Source: Micractinium sp. NFX-FRZ (lineage: Eukaryota > Chlorophyta > Trebouxiophyceae > Chlorellales > Chlorellaceae). Taken from it: DNA of 64,000 nucleotides. The notes under the pieces were generated by a model. The model was given only the letters and a program-made list of their open reading frames with translations. It was not told where the DNA came from and made no database searches. Positions within the stretch are counted from its first letter, which is position 1. Each line of letters starts with the position of its first letter. A program made the translations under genes and the position numbers. The DNA is taken from positions 1 through 64,000 of the forward strand of contig JAPTJF010000191.1 of the NCBI GenBank assembly GCA_029339195.1. Reading direction: 5' to 3'. Below, in pieces: positions 11,043 through 22,843 of this stretch.

Positions 11043-14000
11043 TGTCGGCTGTACCTGCGCTGCAAGGCCTCGCCTCCAGGCTGCACCCGGCCACTGATGG
11101 GGGCTTTTTCCTATCCCCGACACCTAACCACCCGCCTCCTCATGTCCTTGGCTGCCTGCAGACGCTGCTGCCCAGTGGGAGGAGCGGTGGGTGTGCCTGG
11201 CAAAGAGCGCCGCCGCTCGGCCCGTCCTGGCGATTGCACTGCTGCCGGTAGCACCTGGGGAAGAGGGTTTCAGCAGCAGCAGCACCAGTGGAAGCTCCAG
11301 CGCCAGCAGCAGCAACGGCGGCGCCAGCGGCAGCGGCTCCAGCAGCAGTGACGCGTGTGTGTGGGTTGCCATGTCACACCTGGGTGGCACGGTGAGTGTG
11401 CTGAGGGACCTCCCCACCGCAACCGGGGCAGCTGCAGGCGAGGCCGGCAGCTGTGCAGTGCCGGATCGCTTCTGGAGCTGGCAGCCATACAGTGGCAGCA
11501 GCAGCAGCGGGATCGATTGCGGCAGTGGCGGCGGCAGGCGAGGGCCCAACCAGGTTGGCGTGTGGTGGGGCAGCAGCAGCGGGGCGGGCGCCGAGGGGCT
11601 CGGCAGCCGCTGCTGCTTCACTGCGGGAGGGGAGGGGCAGCTGACAGCCTGGCTGCTGCCACCTCAGCAGGCAGCAGGAAGCCCGGGACTGGAGCAGCAG
11701 CGGCGGCAGCAGCAGCAGCAGCAGCAGCAGCTGCCGGTGCGGTTGGCTGAAGTGCAGCAGCTGCCCTTCGGCTCGCAGGTCGCAGTGCTTTCAGCTGCAC
11801 TGCTGCCACAACAGCCACAGCAGCCACAGCAGCAGCAGCGGGCAGCCCTGGTAGCAGTTGGGGACTTGTCAGGCGGCGTAGCGGTGCTGCTCCTGCTCCT
11901 GCCCCAGGAGTTGCTGCTGCAGCAGCAACCGAGCAGCCAGCTGGGCAGCACAAGCACCAGCTCAGCCGTAGAGGCAAATGGCATAGCTGCAGCGGTCGAC
12001 ACAGCAGCAGCAGCAGCAGCAGCAGCAGCTGGGGTGGGAGCCACAGCGCGTGGCGCGGGCGGCGCCCGCTTGCTGCTGCTGGCAGCGGCTCGGCGCGTGC
12101 ACGAGCTCACCCCGGTGCGCATGATACAAGTGTCGGTGCCTGCTGGACCTCGGCACACGGCCGGCGGCAGTTATGGGGCGGGTGCGGCTGAGCTGGCAGA
12201 GGCTGAGCTGGCGTGCCAGCTGGCAGAGGCTGAGGTCGTGACAGCTGGCGGGGACAACATTGTCCGCACGCTGCGCCTGCCGGCAGCTGCCGTCGAAGCA
12301 GCCGTGCAGGCGGCTCTGTCCCCAGGTACAAGTGGATGCGCAGCCGGAGCTGACTTCGCGTCAGGTGCCACTTTAGACCCCGCACCCGTGGCGGCGGCAG
12401 CAGCAGCTGCAGCAGAGGACGGTGGCAGCAGAGGCGGTTCTGCTGCTGCTGCTGCAGTTGTGCCTCCGCGCCTGCTGGGCACGAGGCAGCGGCACTATGA
12501 CGCCGTCACTCATATCGACGGCGTGTGCCCCGTGGCTAGCAGCAGCAGCAGCACTGGCGGCGCTGGCAGCAGCGGCAGCATTGTGTATGGACACTTCTCG
12601 ACCCACTTTGCTGTGTGGGATGGCGCGGCCGAGGCGGAGGTGGCGCGGGTGAGGTGGGACGGGGGTGGGGGTGGGGTGGGGGTGGGAGGTGACACGTGGC
12701 CGCTAGTTAGTGGGTGCAGTTGTTAGAGGGGGCTATAGGGGGTAAGAGGTGATCCAAACAAGGTGAGCCGGGCTGCAGTTTTGACGTCCTCTCCTTTCGG
12801 GTCGTGGCAGAGGGCGGGGCTGCACCTGGCGGCCGAAGCGGGGGTGCACCCAGGCACCTGTGCAGGCAGGGGGGCCTGCTGCCTCCTCTCACGCTGCCCT
12901 GCACGCTCTGCACGGCTTGCTTCCGATGGGGCTGCAAGGCTGTCGGTCATGTTCCACCTGTCCCTAAAGAACTATCAGGCTGCTGGCCGATCCCAACCGA
13001 GCTTGGCTGCATGAAACCTCCGCCTTGGTCCCCGCCCCCACCCCACCCCCGCTCCCCCTGCGCAGGTGGCGACCGGGGGGTGGCGGCGGCCGTCGGCTGC
13101 TGACGTGGCGGGGGGAGATGACCTGGCGCTCTGCTTTGTGCAAGATGCACGCCTGTGGCTGTACCGGTGAGCTGCCGCTGCTTCCGCACCCAGACGCACA
13201 GCACGGCACCCGAAGCTTTTGCGCCGCTGCTAGGCCCTCGAGGCTTGGCCCGGCTGGCAAGCGCGCCGTGTTGCACCAGGTCTCTGCTGTGGCGCCGCCC
13301 TCCACACTGCCTGCCCACCGCCCCTGCTGCTGCCCCATGCCGCATGCTTCTGGCACCAATGCAGGCGCCGCCCCGACCCACTGGCCCCGCCCCGCTCCAT
13401 CCACCCTCCGCTGCACGGCAAGGAGCAGTGCTGCCTGCGGCTACTGGAGCTCCCTGCCTGCAGCCAACCCTCTGACCCACCAACTTCAGCACCGAGCGAG
13501 GCCAGGCAGCTCAGAAATGGTGCTGGGCACGGCACCTGTGGTGGCGGCGTCAGCACTGGCGGCGCTGGCGTGGTGGCATCCGCCCCCGCTGCAGCTGTGT
13601 GCTGCCTGACGGGGTCGGAGGACGCGCTGCTGCGGCAGCAGCTGCTGCCGCTGCCCCTGCCGCCGCCTGGCAACAGCGCCGGGTTTGCCTGCTCGGCGCT
13701 ACTGGCAGAGCATGCACAGGGCACGGCGGTGAAAGCCCTGGCGCTGCTGCGGCTGCCCTCCTCCTGCGGGCCTGGCAACAGCAGCAGCAGCAGTGGCAGC
13801 GGCAGCCAGCAGCCAGAGTGGCTGCTGCTGTCGGCAGGTGCCAGGCAGGTGTTGATGGCGTGCCGCCTGCGCCAGCCGTCCCTCCAGCAGAGGGATGCAC
13901 AGCATGGGCAGCAGTCACGTCAGGGACAGCAGGGGTGCCTGCTGCCCCTGCTGTGCGATGAGCTGGCGGTGAAGGAGCCCGCTGCTCTCCCACGCAAGCC

Positions 14001-16536
14001 CAAGGCGGGGGTGAGGCTGGCTGCCTGCTGCTGATGCCGCTGATGCCGTGGCTCCCGCTGCTGCTGCTGTTGCCGCCACTGCCGCCGCTGCTGCCGCTGT
14101 TGCCGCCGCTGCCGCCGCTGCTGCCGCTGTCCTGTGCATTGCACGTGGCTGCACTATTTGCATGCACCTGCCCCTGGCCTGGCCCTGTTTCTGCTTTTGC
14201 CCATGCTGGCACCCGCCAAGGCCTGCATCAGCTGCATGTATGACTTGCCCTACTGTAAGTGTACCTGTCCACCTGACCAGCACCTCCCATGCCTTCCCAC
14301 CCCATCCAAACAATCGAGGTCTCACAACACACCAGCACCTCCCCTGCATTGCTGCTCCAAAGCTTAGTTAGTTGGTGCAGCGCAGAAGGCTGTGGAATAA
14401 CCTGCAGGATCTGCCAAAGCAATGCCACTCTGCGATGTTCACTGGCAGTTGGCTGTTTCTTCCTTCCCTTGCATGCAGCACACCAAGCTGGAGAGCGACC
14501 AGCGCTACCTGTCCATCTCAGCATTCCTGTGGCAGCAGGCACAGCAGGCACAGCAGGCACAGCAGCCGCAGGCGCAGCAGGAGGAGCGACCACAGCATGC
14601 GCAGCAGGCGGAGCAGCAACAGGCACAGCAGACGCAGCAGGAGGCGCAGCAGCAGGAGGCACAGCGGTCCCAGCAGGCAGCACACGGCCCGGGGGTTGCT
14701 TCTGAGTGGGCCCCAGCGGGGCGGCTCCCCCTGGTGTTTGTCCTGGCTGCTGCCTCAGATGCCAGCCTTGAGCTGCTGTGTGCTGACCTGGCGTCCCGCC
14801 AGCGCCAGCTGGGCACCGGCCGGCGCCAGCAGCAGTGGCAGACTGCGGCAGCGCTGCGCCGCCACGCCTGCCCCGTGCTTTGCACCGCGCACTGCGCCCT
14901 GCAGCCGGCGCGCGCGGGGCACATGCAGCGTGAAGCATCGCAGCCAGCCGGAAGCTTGGTTGGTGCCAACGTGGCGGGTGCCAGCTGGCAGCAGCGTCAC
15001 ATCGTATGTAGCGGCGCCACTGACGGCGCGGTGGCGGTGTGGGATGTGACACCCGCTGCAGCTGCCGCTGCCGCCGCGCTCCGCCCGCCGCCAGATGCTG
15101 AGCTGGCGCCTGCTGATGAGCTGGCGCCTGCTGAGCTGGCGCCCCTGCTGGTGCTGGAGGGGGTGCATCAGTCGGGAGTGAACGGCATGGCAGCCGTCCC
15201 CTGCGGTGCGTGTGCTGTGCTGTGTGCCTCTCCCTCTCCCTGCCTGCCCTCCTTGCTTGCCTCCCGCCTGCCATCCCTGGTGGCCCTCCCCTGCCGTGAG
15301 GGCACACCATGCTGCTGCCGCCCCCACCCCTGCCTGCTCCCACTCCCACCCACCCTCCCTGCTAGCCAGCTGCGTGCCTCCTCAACTCCCTCCTGCCCAG
15401 CCCCCATGTCCTCTTCCCTGCCTGTCTGCCCCCTCTGCTTGCATCAACACCCCTGGCCTGGCCTCCCGGCCTTCCATCCTTCCGGCAGCCAGGGGAGCAG
15501 TTGCCTCATGCCCCGCCCCGCACCAGCGGTGCCCACCCCACCGCCGGCTGTGCATCTGACAACCCTCTGCCCGCGCCCTGGCCTCCCCGCCTGGCATGCA
15601 GGTGGCGGCCGCCTGCTGCTGGTGACAGGGGGAGACGACCAGGCACTCTGCCTCACGCTGCTGCAACTCAAAACACATGCCGCGTGTGGAGCCGACGGCG
15701 GCAGCAGCGGCGCTGGAGGCAGCACTGGTGCAACCTGCAGCGTGGTGCTGCAGCTCACAGTTCCCACAGCCCACTCTTCTGCGGTGCGAGCGGTCTGGGC
15801 TGAGCCGCCGGCTGCTCTGCCTGGCGGTGCGGCCGCAGGAGTTGGGGAACCGGCAGCCTCAGATGCGGCAGTCTCAGAAGCAACCGCAGCAGCAGCTGGG
15901 GTGGGCAACAGTGGGGCAGACACAGCGGCAGCAGCAGCAGCGGCAACAGTAGCGGCAGCAGGGGCAGGCAAAGCAGCAGGAGCAGCGGAAGCGGCAGTGT
16001 TCTCGGTTGGCCTGGACCAACAGGTGCGCTGCTGGCGGGTGCAGCTGGCAGAGCTCGCACCACAGCGTGCCCAGCAGCAACAGCAGCAGCAGCAGCAGAC
16101 GGCAGTGGCAGGCGGCGTCTGCCCACCCTGGGACGCAGCGGCGTCAGAGTGTGACGTGGCAGCAGAGGTGGCCGCTGGTCTCCCCTGGCCTGAGCTGGAC
16201 GCTGCCCTGTACCGAGCAGAGGCCAGCACCAGCACGGGGCAGCTGCTGAGATTGAGCGTTGAGGAGGCAGGCTGTGTGTTCACTCAAGTTGTAGAGCCGG
16301 CGGCACTCGATGTGCTGGTACCACCGCTGCTGCATCCTGCGCTGTCGGGGGTGCCCGGTGACACAGACCCGGCTGGCACGGCCGTGGAGGGCATGACCAC
16401 GGCGGCAGGCGCGGCGGCAGGCGTGGCGGCAGCAGCAGCGGCAGCTCCGGCGGGGGGGCGTCTGTATCGTGTTGGAGTGGCGGGCCGAGGCACCGAGCTG
16501 CTGACGTGGCGCCTGCTGTGCTCGCGCCGTGAATGA
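8482..16536 (+). CDS. WDR6: WDR6-like WD40 protein, tRNA ribose methylation partner
   Basis: Large WD40 scaffold, about 1960 residues, related to WDR6 (yeast Rtt10/Trm734), which partners the FTSJ1/Trm7 2'-O-methyltransferase for position 34 of tRNA anticodons. Exons are 8482-9563, 9731-10055, 10289-10967, 11162-12648, 13066-13166, 13464-14010, 14479-15205 and 15602-16536; all seven phases match and the sum is divisible by three. Diagnostic stretches are LKGHEGSIHRVRWSPCGRLL, SASDDRSLRLW, LWGHVARLWDCCF, LVTASEDCSTRLW, GHRGRGIWHC, LFTSGADGSIKSWRL, LYVATNRGLLHRV, QRHYDAVTHIDGV and IVCSGATDGAVAVWDV. It is far longer than the roughly 1000-1100 residues usual in WDR6, because low-complexity Gln, Ala, Ser and Gly runs from CAG/GCA/AGC repeats are inserted between blades. 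The start is uncertain: in-frame ATGs at 8269 and 8350 would add up to 71 residues. Confidence 0.92.
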
Positions 16537-17402
16537 CGTGTGCGTTTGCCGCAAGGGGCCGTGCCCAACCAGGCCCGTGCTTTACTGCTGTATGCTCATG
16601 GAATAACATCTGACAGACGGGTTACACTGAGGATTGAAAGGGCAAGAGGGTACGTTGAGTATGCAGTAGTAGAGGCATGCCTTGCCAGGCGAGGAATCAA
16701 CGGTAAGGGCGGCATGAGTGCCAGGGGATCAGGGAATCGAGTTTCGTGCGTTTAGCAGCGCCCATTGGCTGGCGAAGTGCGGCGAATCAGCAGAGGCCAA
16801 TCGGCCGAGTAAGCACGAATCCAGCAGGTTAAGGGAGGGGAGGGGAGCAGCTACATGACGGCGGAGCCAGGCAGGGTGCGGTGCCAGGCTGGCAGGCTGG
16901 CAGGCAGGGTTCCGTGACCAGCTGGCAGCAGGGCGCGCCAGGAGCGGAAGTTGAGACAGTTGGCAGCAGGACAAGCGACGGGCACAACTTCAAGGCATGT
17001 GAGAGCATGCCACAAGTGAGAGGCATGTGCAGCGTCGGCGGCGGCCGGGGGCAGGGTGAGCGTGTGGGCAGGCAGGTACAGCAGGGAGGGTGCGCCAGTT
17101 ATGATTGACGGAGGGGGGTCTTGAATAAGGTGAGTAGGAAGGGTGCGAGGCCGGCTAGGGTGGAAGGCTGGCTCGGCAGCCCAAGTCGCCGGGGGGTGGG
17201 GCACGAGGGTGCGGTTCGGCGTGGCGAGGGCCGTCCTGTAAGGTGAGGGCGCTCGCCTGCAGTCTGCCTGTGAATGACTGTCATAAGCGACCTGGCGCCT
17301 GTACAATTAGCGGCTGGTCGCACACACCCACATCTTGGTTGGCTGGACAGATCTGGGTTGACTGAAGTATGAGCAGCATGGGGGAGCAGCGCAACAGTCA
17401 GC
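16537..17402. other. Convergent intergenic region, WDR6 / hydrolase
   Basis: Both flanking genes end here. I see no gene, no tRNA-like fold and no strong repeat; simple G/A-rich tracts occur at 16820-17110. Confidence 0.5.
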
Positions 17403-20400
17403 CTACCCCTGCACGGCTGCCGGCGCCGCGCGTGCGGCAGTCGCGTTGGCGATTGCGTTGACGGCGGCGGACAGCTGCGGGGCGGGGCGGGCAGCAGGCG
17501 GCGGGCTGCCAGCGGATGTTTCCGTAGCGGTGGCGTTGGTGGGGGGCAGAGGGGGCGAGATCCAAGGGGTGACAGGCGGGGCGCCGGCGGTGGCGGGCTT
17601 CTCGCCAGGCTGCAGGCGCTCCGCCGACAGCAGCGCGGGCTGGCGGATGATGTATTCCTGGCGAGGACGGGCAAGGGGGAGGGGATGTATTATGTTTATT
17701 TCAGTCGAGTCAGTGTAGGCGCTTGGCTTGGAGCAGCACGGGCTGGCAGGCAACGTGATGCCGCGGCGGAAGCTCTTGGGGTGGAGCACGTCAACCATAG
17801 CAGGGTGGACACGCAGGCAGTGGCGGGTGTGCAGCCGGCCGGCAGGCCGGGATCCACAGCCGGAACAACGAAACAACCACACCAGCAGGTGTACAAATGA
17901 ATGCATGAGATGAGGGCTAATTAGGGTGGTTTACTGTAACAGCGCCAGAACAGCAGCAGCGCCAGCAGCAAGCGGGGCAGGGCGGCAGCCAGCCTGCCCT
18001 CACCTTTGCCAATTTGTTCAGGTCGCCGCTGGCTCCTCCCTCAAACCAGGCGAGGGTGGCGGCAGCATACTCCCCGATGATTTCGTGGTCTGCCCACGCC
18101 AAGTTGAGGAGCTCTGCAGGCGGGGGGCGAGGCGAGGCGAGGCGGGGCGTGGTGTGGGTTGGGATGGGCACGCGTATGACAGCGGTGGAGGGTCTGGGGG
18201 AGAGTGCGTGGGACAGGGGACGGGTTCGCCAGCACGGCGCAGGGTGCTTGCAGGGGTGGACAAGTGAGAGACTGATGCTGCCCTGTAGCTGGCGTGTGGC
18301 GGCACACGGCGGTGGGGTGCGCGAATGCGGTGCCGGGGGCCCGCACCCACTCCACGCCACCAAACCCCACCCCACCGCACACGGAACGTGCAAGAGGCAC
18401 CAGCACTCCACAACACCGCTGCCCTGAATGCAACTCAATGCAGTTCAACAACGACTGGTTGCCCGCCGACGTGAGATGTATGGAAGGGGGGCCGTCAGCA
18501 TAGCAACACCACTCCATGAATCCAGCTTCGTGTAAAAACAACAGCAACTAGTTGCCCACCCACCTGAGACGTGGGAGGCGTCAGGGTTCACGCTGCTGGC
18601 GGTGTCGTTGCCGCCCAGCTCCGGCACCCGCTTCTCCAGATCCGACTGCATCCACAGGACGGCATCGTGGAACGGAAAAGCGCGCGCTCAGCATGGACGT
18701 GCTCAGCATGGCGCGCTCAGCATGGACGTGCCAAATTCGCTCGCCAACTCATGTGCTGTGGTCATGCTGCGCCCATCCAACTGACACTGCCAACCAGCTC
18801 TGCCCGGCCCCGTTGCCGCCCTTCTTTCTACCACTCACCCGCCAGCTGATGCCAGGGAAGCCGTGGCGAGGGTCATCAGTCACATAGCCTAATGGGCCCA
18901 AGACGCCAATCTGCAAGGAGGGCGGTGAGGGGACATGCACATGTTGAAGCACACACACCTTTTGAAGCAGGGTTTGGGTCATGAGCCACGCGCCCGTGCC
19001 CGCCCGGAGCGTCGACCTGCAAGGGGGGCGGTGAGACAGTGACGCCAAGGCACAGCGACGCACGAATGGGGCCAGCAGTCGCATTAGCCCAGTAGGCCCA
19101 GGACGCCAATCTGCAGGGAGGGGGTGATGGGACATGCAACTCTTGGCGCACAGGCACAAAGGCGCACGGCGTTGGGCTAGCAGTCACAGGCGCGTGGTCC
19201 GCCAGAGAGGGCAACTTGCATGGAGGGTCACGAGTCACGCATACATGTGTGTGTTGACGTATGTTGAAGTATGATGAAGTATGTTGAAGTATGTATATTG
19301 AAGCGCACAGCTGTATGTTGAGGCGCACAGCTGTGGACGCAGGGTTTGGGTTGCCAGCCCTTTGACCTCGCATTTTCGCCCACGTTCAAGAGCTGCTGCC
19401 CCACGGCTCATTTCACAGCCTGCCAGTGCACCAACCGCCTTGCCCACCTGCCCCAGCGCTCGCCACGGCCCTGGCAGGCACGGCCAGCCCCACCAACACA
19501 CACGCTGCACCGGCCGCAAGCACTCGCACCGACCCACCCACCCACACCCACCAACCCAACCGCCCCTCGCGCACCTCCACCAATGCCGAAGTGATTTTGG
19601 CAGACAGCTGGGGGCTGATCTCTGCCGAGTGGTCCGAAAAGAAGGTGGGCCAGTAGACGACGCGGGGCACCACCTGAATTTGAGCAGCAGGGGAAGATGC
19701 GGGGGCGGGAGGGGGGATGCTAGGGATGACGTGGACACAGTATGCACAGGAAGGAGCGTCGGCTCTGGCGCTCCGGCCCGAGTGGGGCCCGGCCTGCTGG
19801 CCACTGCCCCGCCGCGGCACCGGCGCCGGCGCCGTGGGCCCGCTGAAGCAGCCGCTGGCGTGGTGGTTTGAGCGGGCACTTCCTACCTCGTGCCGCCACG
19901 CCTGGCTGCCACCATGCGCCCTCCCACCATCCCCTGCTCTACCTCCAGAGGCACCCACCCACCCACCCACCCACCCACCGTGATGGTCTGTGCGGGCACC
20001 CCAGCGTCCAGCAGCGCCGCCTGGTTCCGGGCAATGCGCTCGTTGGTGGGCGTGTCACGCTCCATTGAGATGAAGGCCACCGGCGGCCAGACGGACCACT
20101 GCAAGGGAAGGAAGGCAGCGCATGGGAAAGAGGGTAGATCAAGGCAGGGCGGGTTGGGTTGGGGGGGCACACATTGCTTGCTTCGACACGCCCATCCCAA
20201 CGCGCAGCGCGGCATGGCACAGGCATGCCATGGCACGGGCGGCTTTATGACCCCGACCCACCCCTTGCCCCGGTTTTCAGCCAGCCCCAAGCCCCTGCAT
20301 CACCACACACAACTACAACACGCTCCCATCCGCGTGCAGCCATCGTCCATCTCCGGATCCCACCCCACCACCACAGGCCTTGCCTCTAAGTGGCAGCCAC

Positions 20401-22843
20401 CCAAAGCACTCACATCGCAGTCTGATCTTTTGAATCCACTCCACCCCACCAACACAGGCCTTGCACAGTTGAGCAGCAATCCATCAGCACAGCGCCCCGC
20501 TCACATCATAATCGTCCTTCAAGGGGTCCACCGCCAGCACCTCGCTCGTGATCCCCGACACCGCCCCCTCGGGCAGCTCGTTGGGCAGCTTGAGCGCAAA
20601 GGCGGCGCCCGAGGAGACGCCGGCAAAGTAGAGGGGGGCATCCTGCGGGGGTGGCGAAACAGAGGAGGCACGAGGAATGAGGCACCAAGCAGGGCACGGC
20701 AAGGCAGCTCATCCGAGTCATGGGCCTGCTGGCAGCTGGCAGCCTGCAATGCGCAGGGGCGCGCAATAGTGGCGGCGAGGAGACGCAGGCAAGAGGGGAG
20801 AGCGGTGCAGGGGGTGGAGCTAGGGAGGCAGGTGGTGGCGTGGTGCAGGGTGGCGTGGGGTGCAACAGGGGCAGGGTGCGGAAGGGGCCGGGGTGGAGGT
20901 GGTGGGCCAGGGGTGAGGCGTGCAGGCAGATGGGCACTCGCAACGGACACACACAAATTCGTCCCAGGGCGGCACAGCACTTAGCACGGGTAGGGCGCAG
21001 CCCCTTGCCTCAGGCCCCCCGCCTCATCTCAGCGTGCAAATCATCACACCAACGCTTGCGGCCTGTGAGCAGGGCAGCCGCAAGCAAGACCGCGAGCAAA
21101 ACCGCAAGCAAGACTGCGAGCAGGACCGCATGCTCCAGGGGCCTGCCTGCCTCGCTACCAAACCCAGCATGCTTTCATGTGCTCCCGAATGTACAATGTA
21201 CATGTACAATGGGTTTAGGGTTTAAGGGTTTAGGGCTCTCTAATGTACAATGTACAATGTGCTCTCTAATGTACATGTCATGTGTGCTTCTGACTGCCCG
21301 CCTCACCTCCAGCCCCAGCTCAGAACGTAGCGACTGCAGCGCCTCCACCGCTGAATCCTTGTCCTCGCTATAGCTGCACACAAGAGACAGCGGGGAGTAG
21401 AGGAACAACGGGTGCACACACAAAGTGAATCGAAAAGGTGTATCACGCTTCACCGCTCGTCAAGCCAGTCCCCTCTGGCTCTGCCCACACGCAGGAGCAA
21501 CACCATGCGGGTGCGAGGCAGAAGCGAGGTCCACAGCGCAGCAATAATAGGTGCCGTGCTTCCACTCGTGCCATAGCTGCAGGGGCACACGTGGATGCAC
21601 GCTGTGCCACGCTCAGCGTGGCGCCACACCCAGCCCAGCCACGCCCAGCCCAGCCACACCCAGCCCAGCCACGCATTCGCTTTCAAAAGCCCGCCCGCCC
21701 CTCAAGCCCGCATCCAAGCCTCTCTACAGCAGTAGTCGTTCCCCGCGCACCCAACTGAGGCAGCGGTACGCCTCCTCGCCCCTTTCACAACAACCACACA
21801 TCCTGCCCGCCCCTTGAGCACGCATCCATGTTCCTCGCGCGCCCTCACCTGAAGCAGCGGTACGTCTCCTCGCTCGTGTCGTCGCTGCGGTCCAGAGAGT
21901 TGATGGCCACAAAGGCATAGCCCATGGAGAGGGCAACCTTGGTGTGTGCCACCTCGCCGGGCAGGCCTGGGGGACGGGCGGCAGTGGCAAGAAGGAAGGA
22001 GCAAATTTGTGATCGTGGGCTAGGGGGCGGGCAGCAGTGGCAAGAAGGAAGGAACAATGTGGAATATTGCTGCCCTGCCTTGCTGGCCCCCCAACCTGCG
22101 GCCGCCCAGTGCTGTGGCCTCCGCCTGCTCACCCACCCAGCCACCGGCACAGCCAACAGCATCGCCCACACAGCAGAATACCCTCTACATCACAACACAT
22201 GCCTGGCAGCGCGCCAGCAGACCCACCCACATGGCTACCAGCACACCGGCACGCCCATCAGCCACCCTGGCACCCCGTCCCCGCCCAGTGGAGCCCCTCA
22301 GCGCCTCCGCCAACCCCCGCCCCCACCTCGGCACTCCTCGCAGCCCGGCTGCTGCGGCCAGTGGTCGTACGCGTTGTGGGCGCAGCCGTGCCAGAACACA
22401 TACCTGCAGGGGGCCCAGCGGGGTGAGGGGCATGATGGACAAGTAGCAGTCAACGATTGGAAGCTGGGGGTTTGAACGCATGGGAAACGCCTCCGCCTAG
22501 GGGAAAGCAGGAGCAAGAACGATGAATGATGAACTCACATGCCCACTGGGTTCTGCGGCAACTCGTAGTACACTTCTCTTCCTGCAATGTCTTTCTTGGT
22601 GGGAGTCAGGAGCGGCTGGCCATCGGCATTCAGCCCTGGGGCCAGAGGGCCATCGCCGCCGCTGCTGCCGCCATCGCCGCCCTCGCCGCCGTCGGGAGAC
22701 GGCGAGGGTGAGGGCGACGGCGACTCTCCCTCCCCGTCAGCAGCTGCCGCACGTGGCAGCGTGTGGCACGCAGCAGCCACTAGTAGCAGTGCGAGCAGCA
22801 AACCGGCTGCGGGGCGGCCGCGGTGGGAGCTCGCCAGCGGCAT
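17403..22843 (-). CDS. Secreted alpha/beta-hydrolase (esterase/depolymerase-like)
   Basis: Predicted 480-residue secreted serine hydrolase. Exons (minus) are 22539-22843, 22327-22403, 21849-21966, 21307-21373, 20505-20642, 19979-20098, 19575-19673, 18839-18910, 18564-18645, 18004-18113 and 17403-17657; phases match throughout. The ATG at 22843 starts a signal peptide (GLLLALLLVAAACHTLP), followed by a Ser-Pro and Gly-Asp linker. The fold is shown by the oxyanion strand YVFWHGCAHNAYDHW, a nucleophile elbow GVSSGAA (GxSxG) in LYFAGVSSGAAFALKLP, a later strand VAFISMERD, and a candidate His in NPDASHVS or WADHEI. The HGCxHxxxDxW signature resembles plant and oomycete proteins annotated as alpha/beta-hydrolase or feruloyl/PHB-depolymerase-like. 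The substrate is not evident. The last exon encodes an Ala/Pro/Thr-rich tail. The long introns hold echoes of exons and telomere-like repeats. Confidence 0.88.
18881..19215 (-). repeat. Echo array of a hydrolase exon
   Basis: The acceptor edge of the exon ending at 18910 (gggcccaagacgccaatctg) recurs at about 19097-19113 as gcccaggacgccaatctgca, in the same orientation and with the CAG acceptor kept. Shorter pieces (acctgcaaggggggcggtga near 19016; gcaacttgcatggagggtca near 19208) suggest a ~100-200-bp unit duplicated more than once. Confidence 0.75.
21189..21282. repeat. Telomere-like TTTAGGG repeats flanked by AATGTACA words
   Basis: Positions 21211-21235 read as about three units of TTTAGGG, one with an extra A. 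Around them aatgtaca or its near-palindrome tgtacatgtaca occurs several times, including two copies of ctctctaatgtaca. The block lies inside a hydrolase intron, far from any visible chromosome end. Confidence 0.8.

Noticed and set aside
9089..11123. Long minus-strand open frames opposite WDR6
   Set aside because: They are shadows of GC-rich, CAG-repeat coding sequence on the plus strand. They show Cys/Arg/Pro-heavy composition and no family motif.
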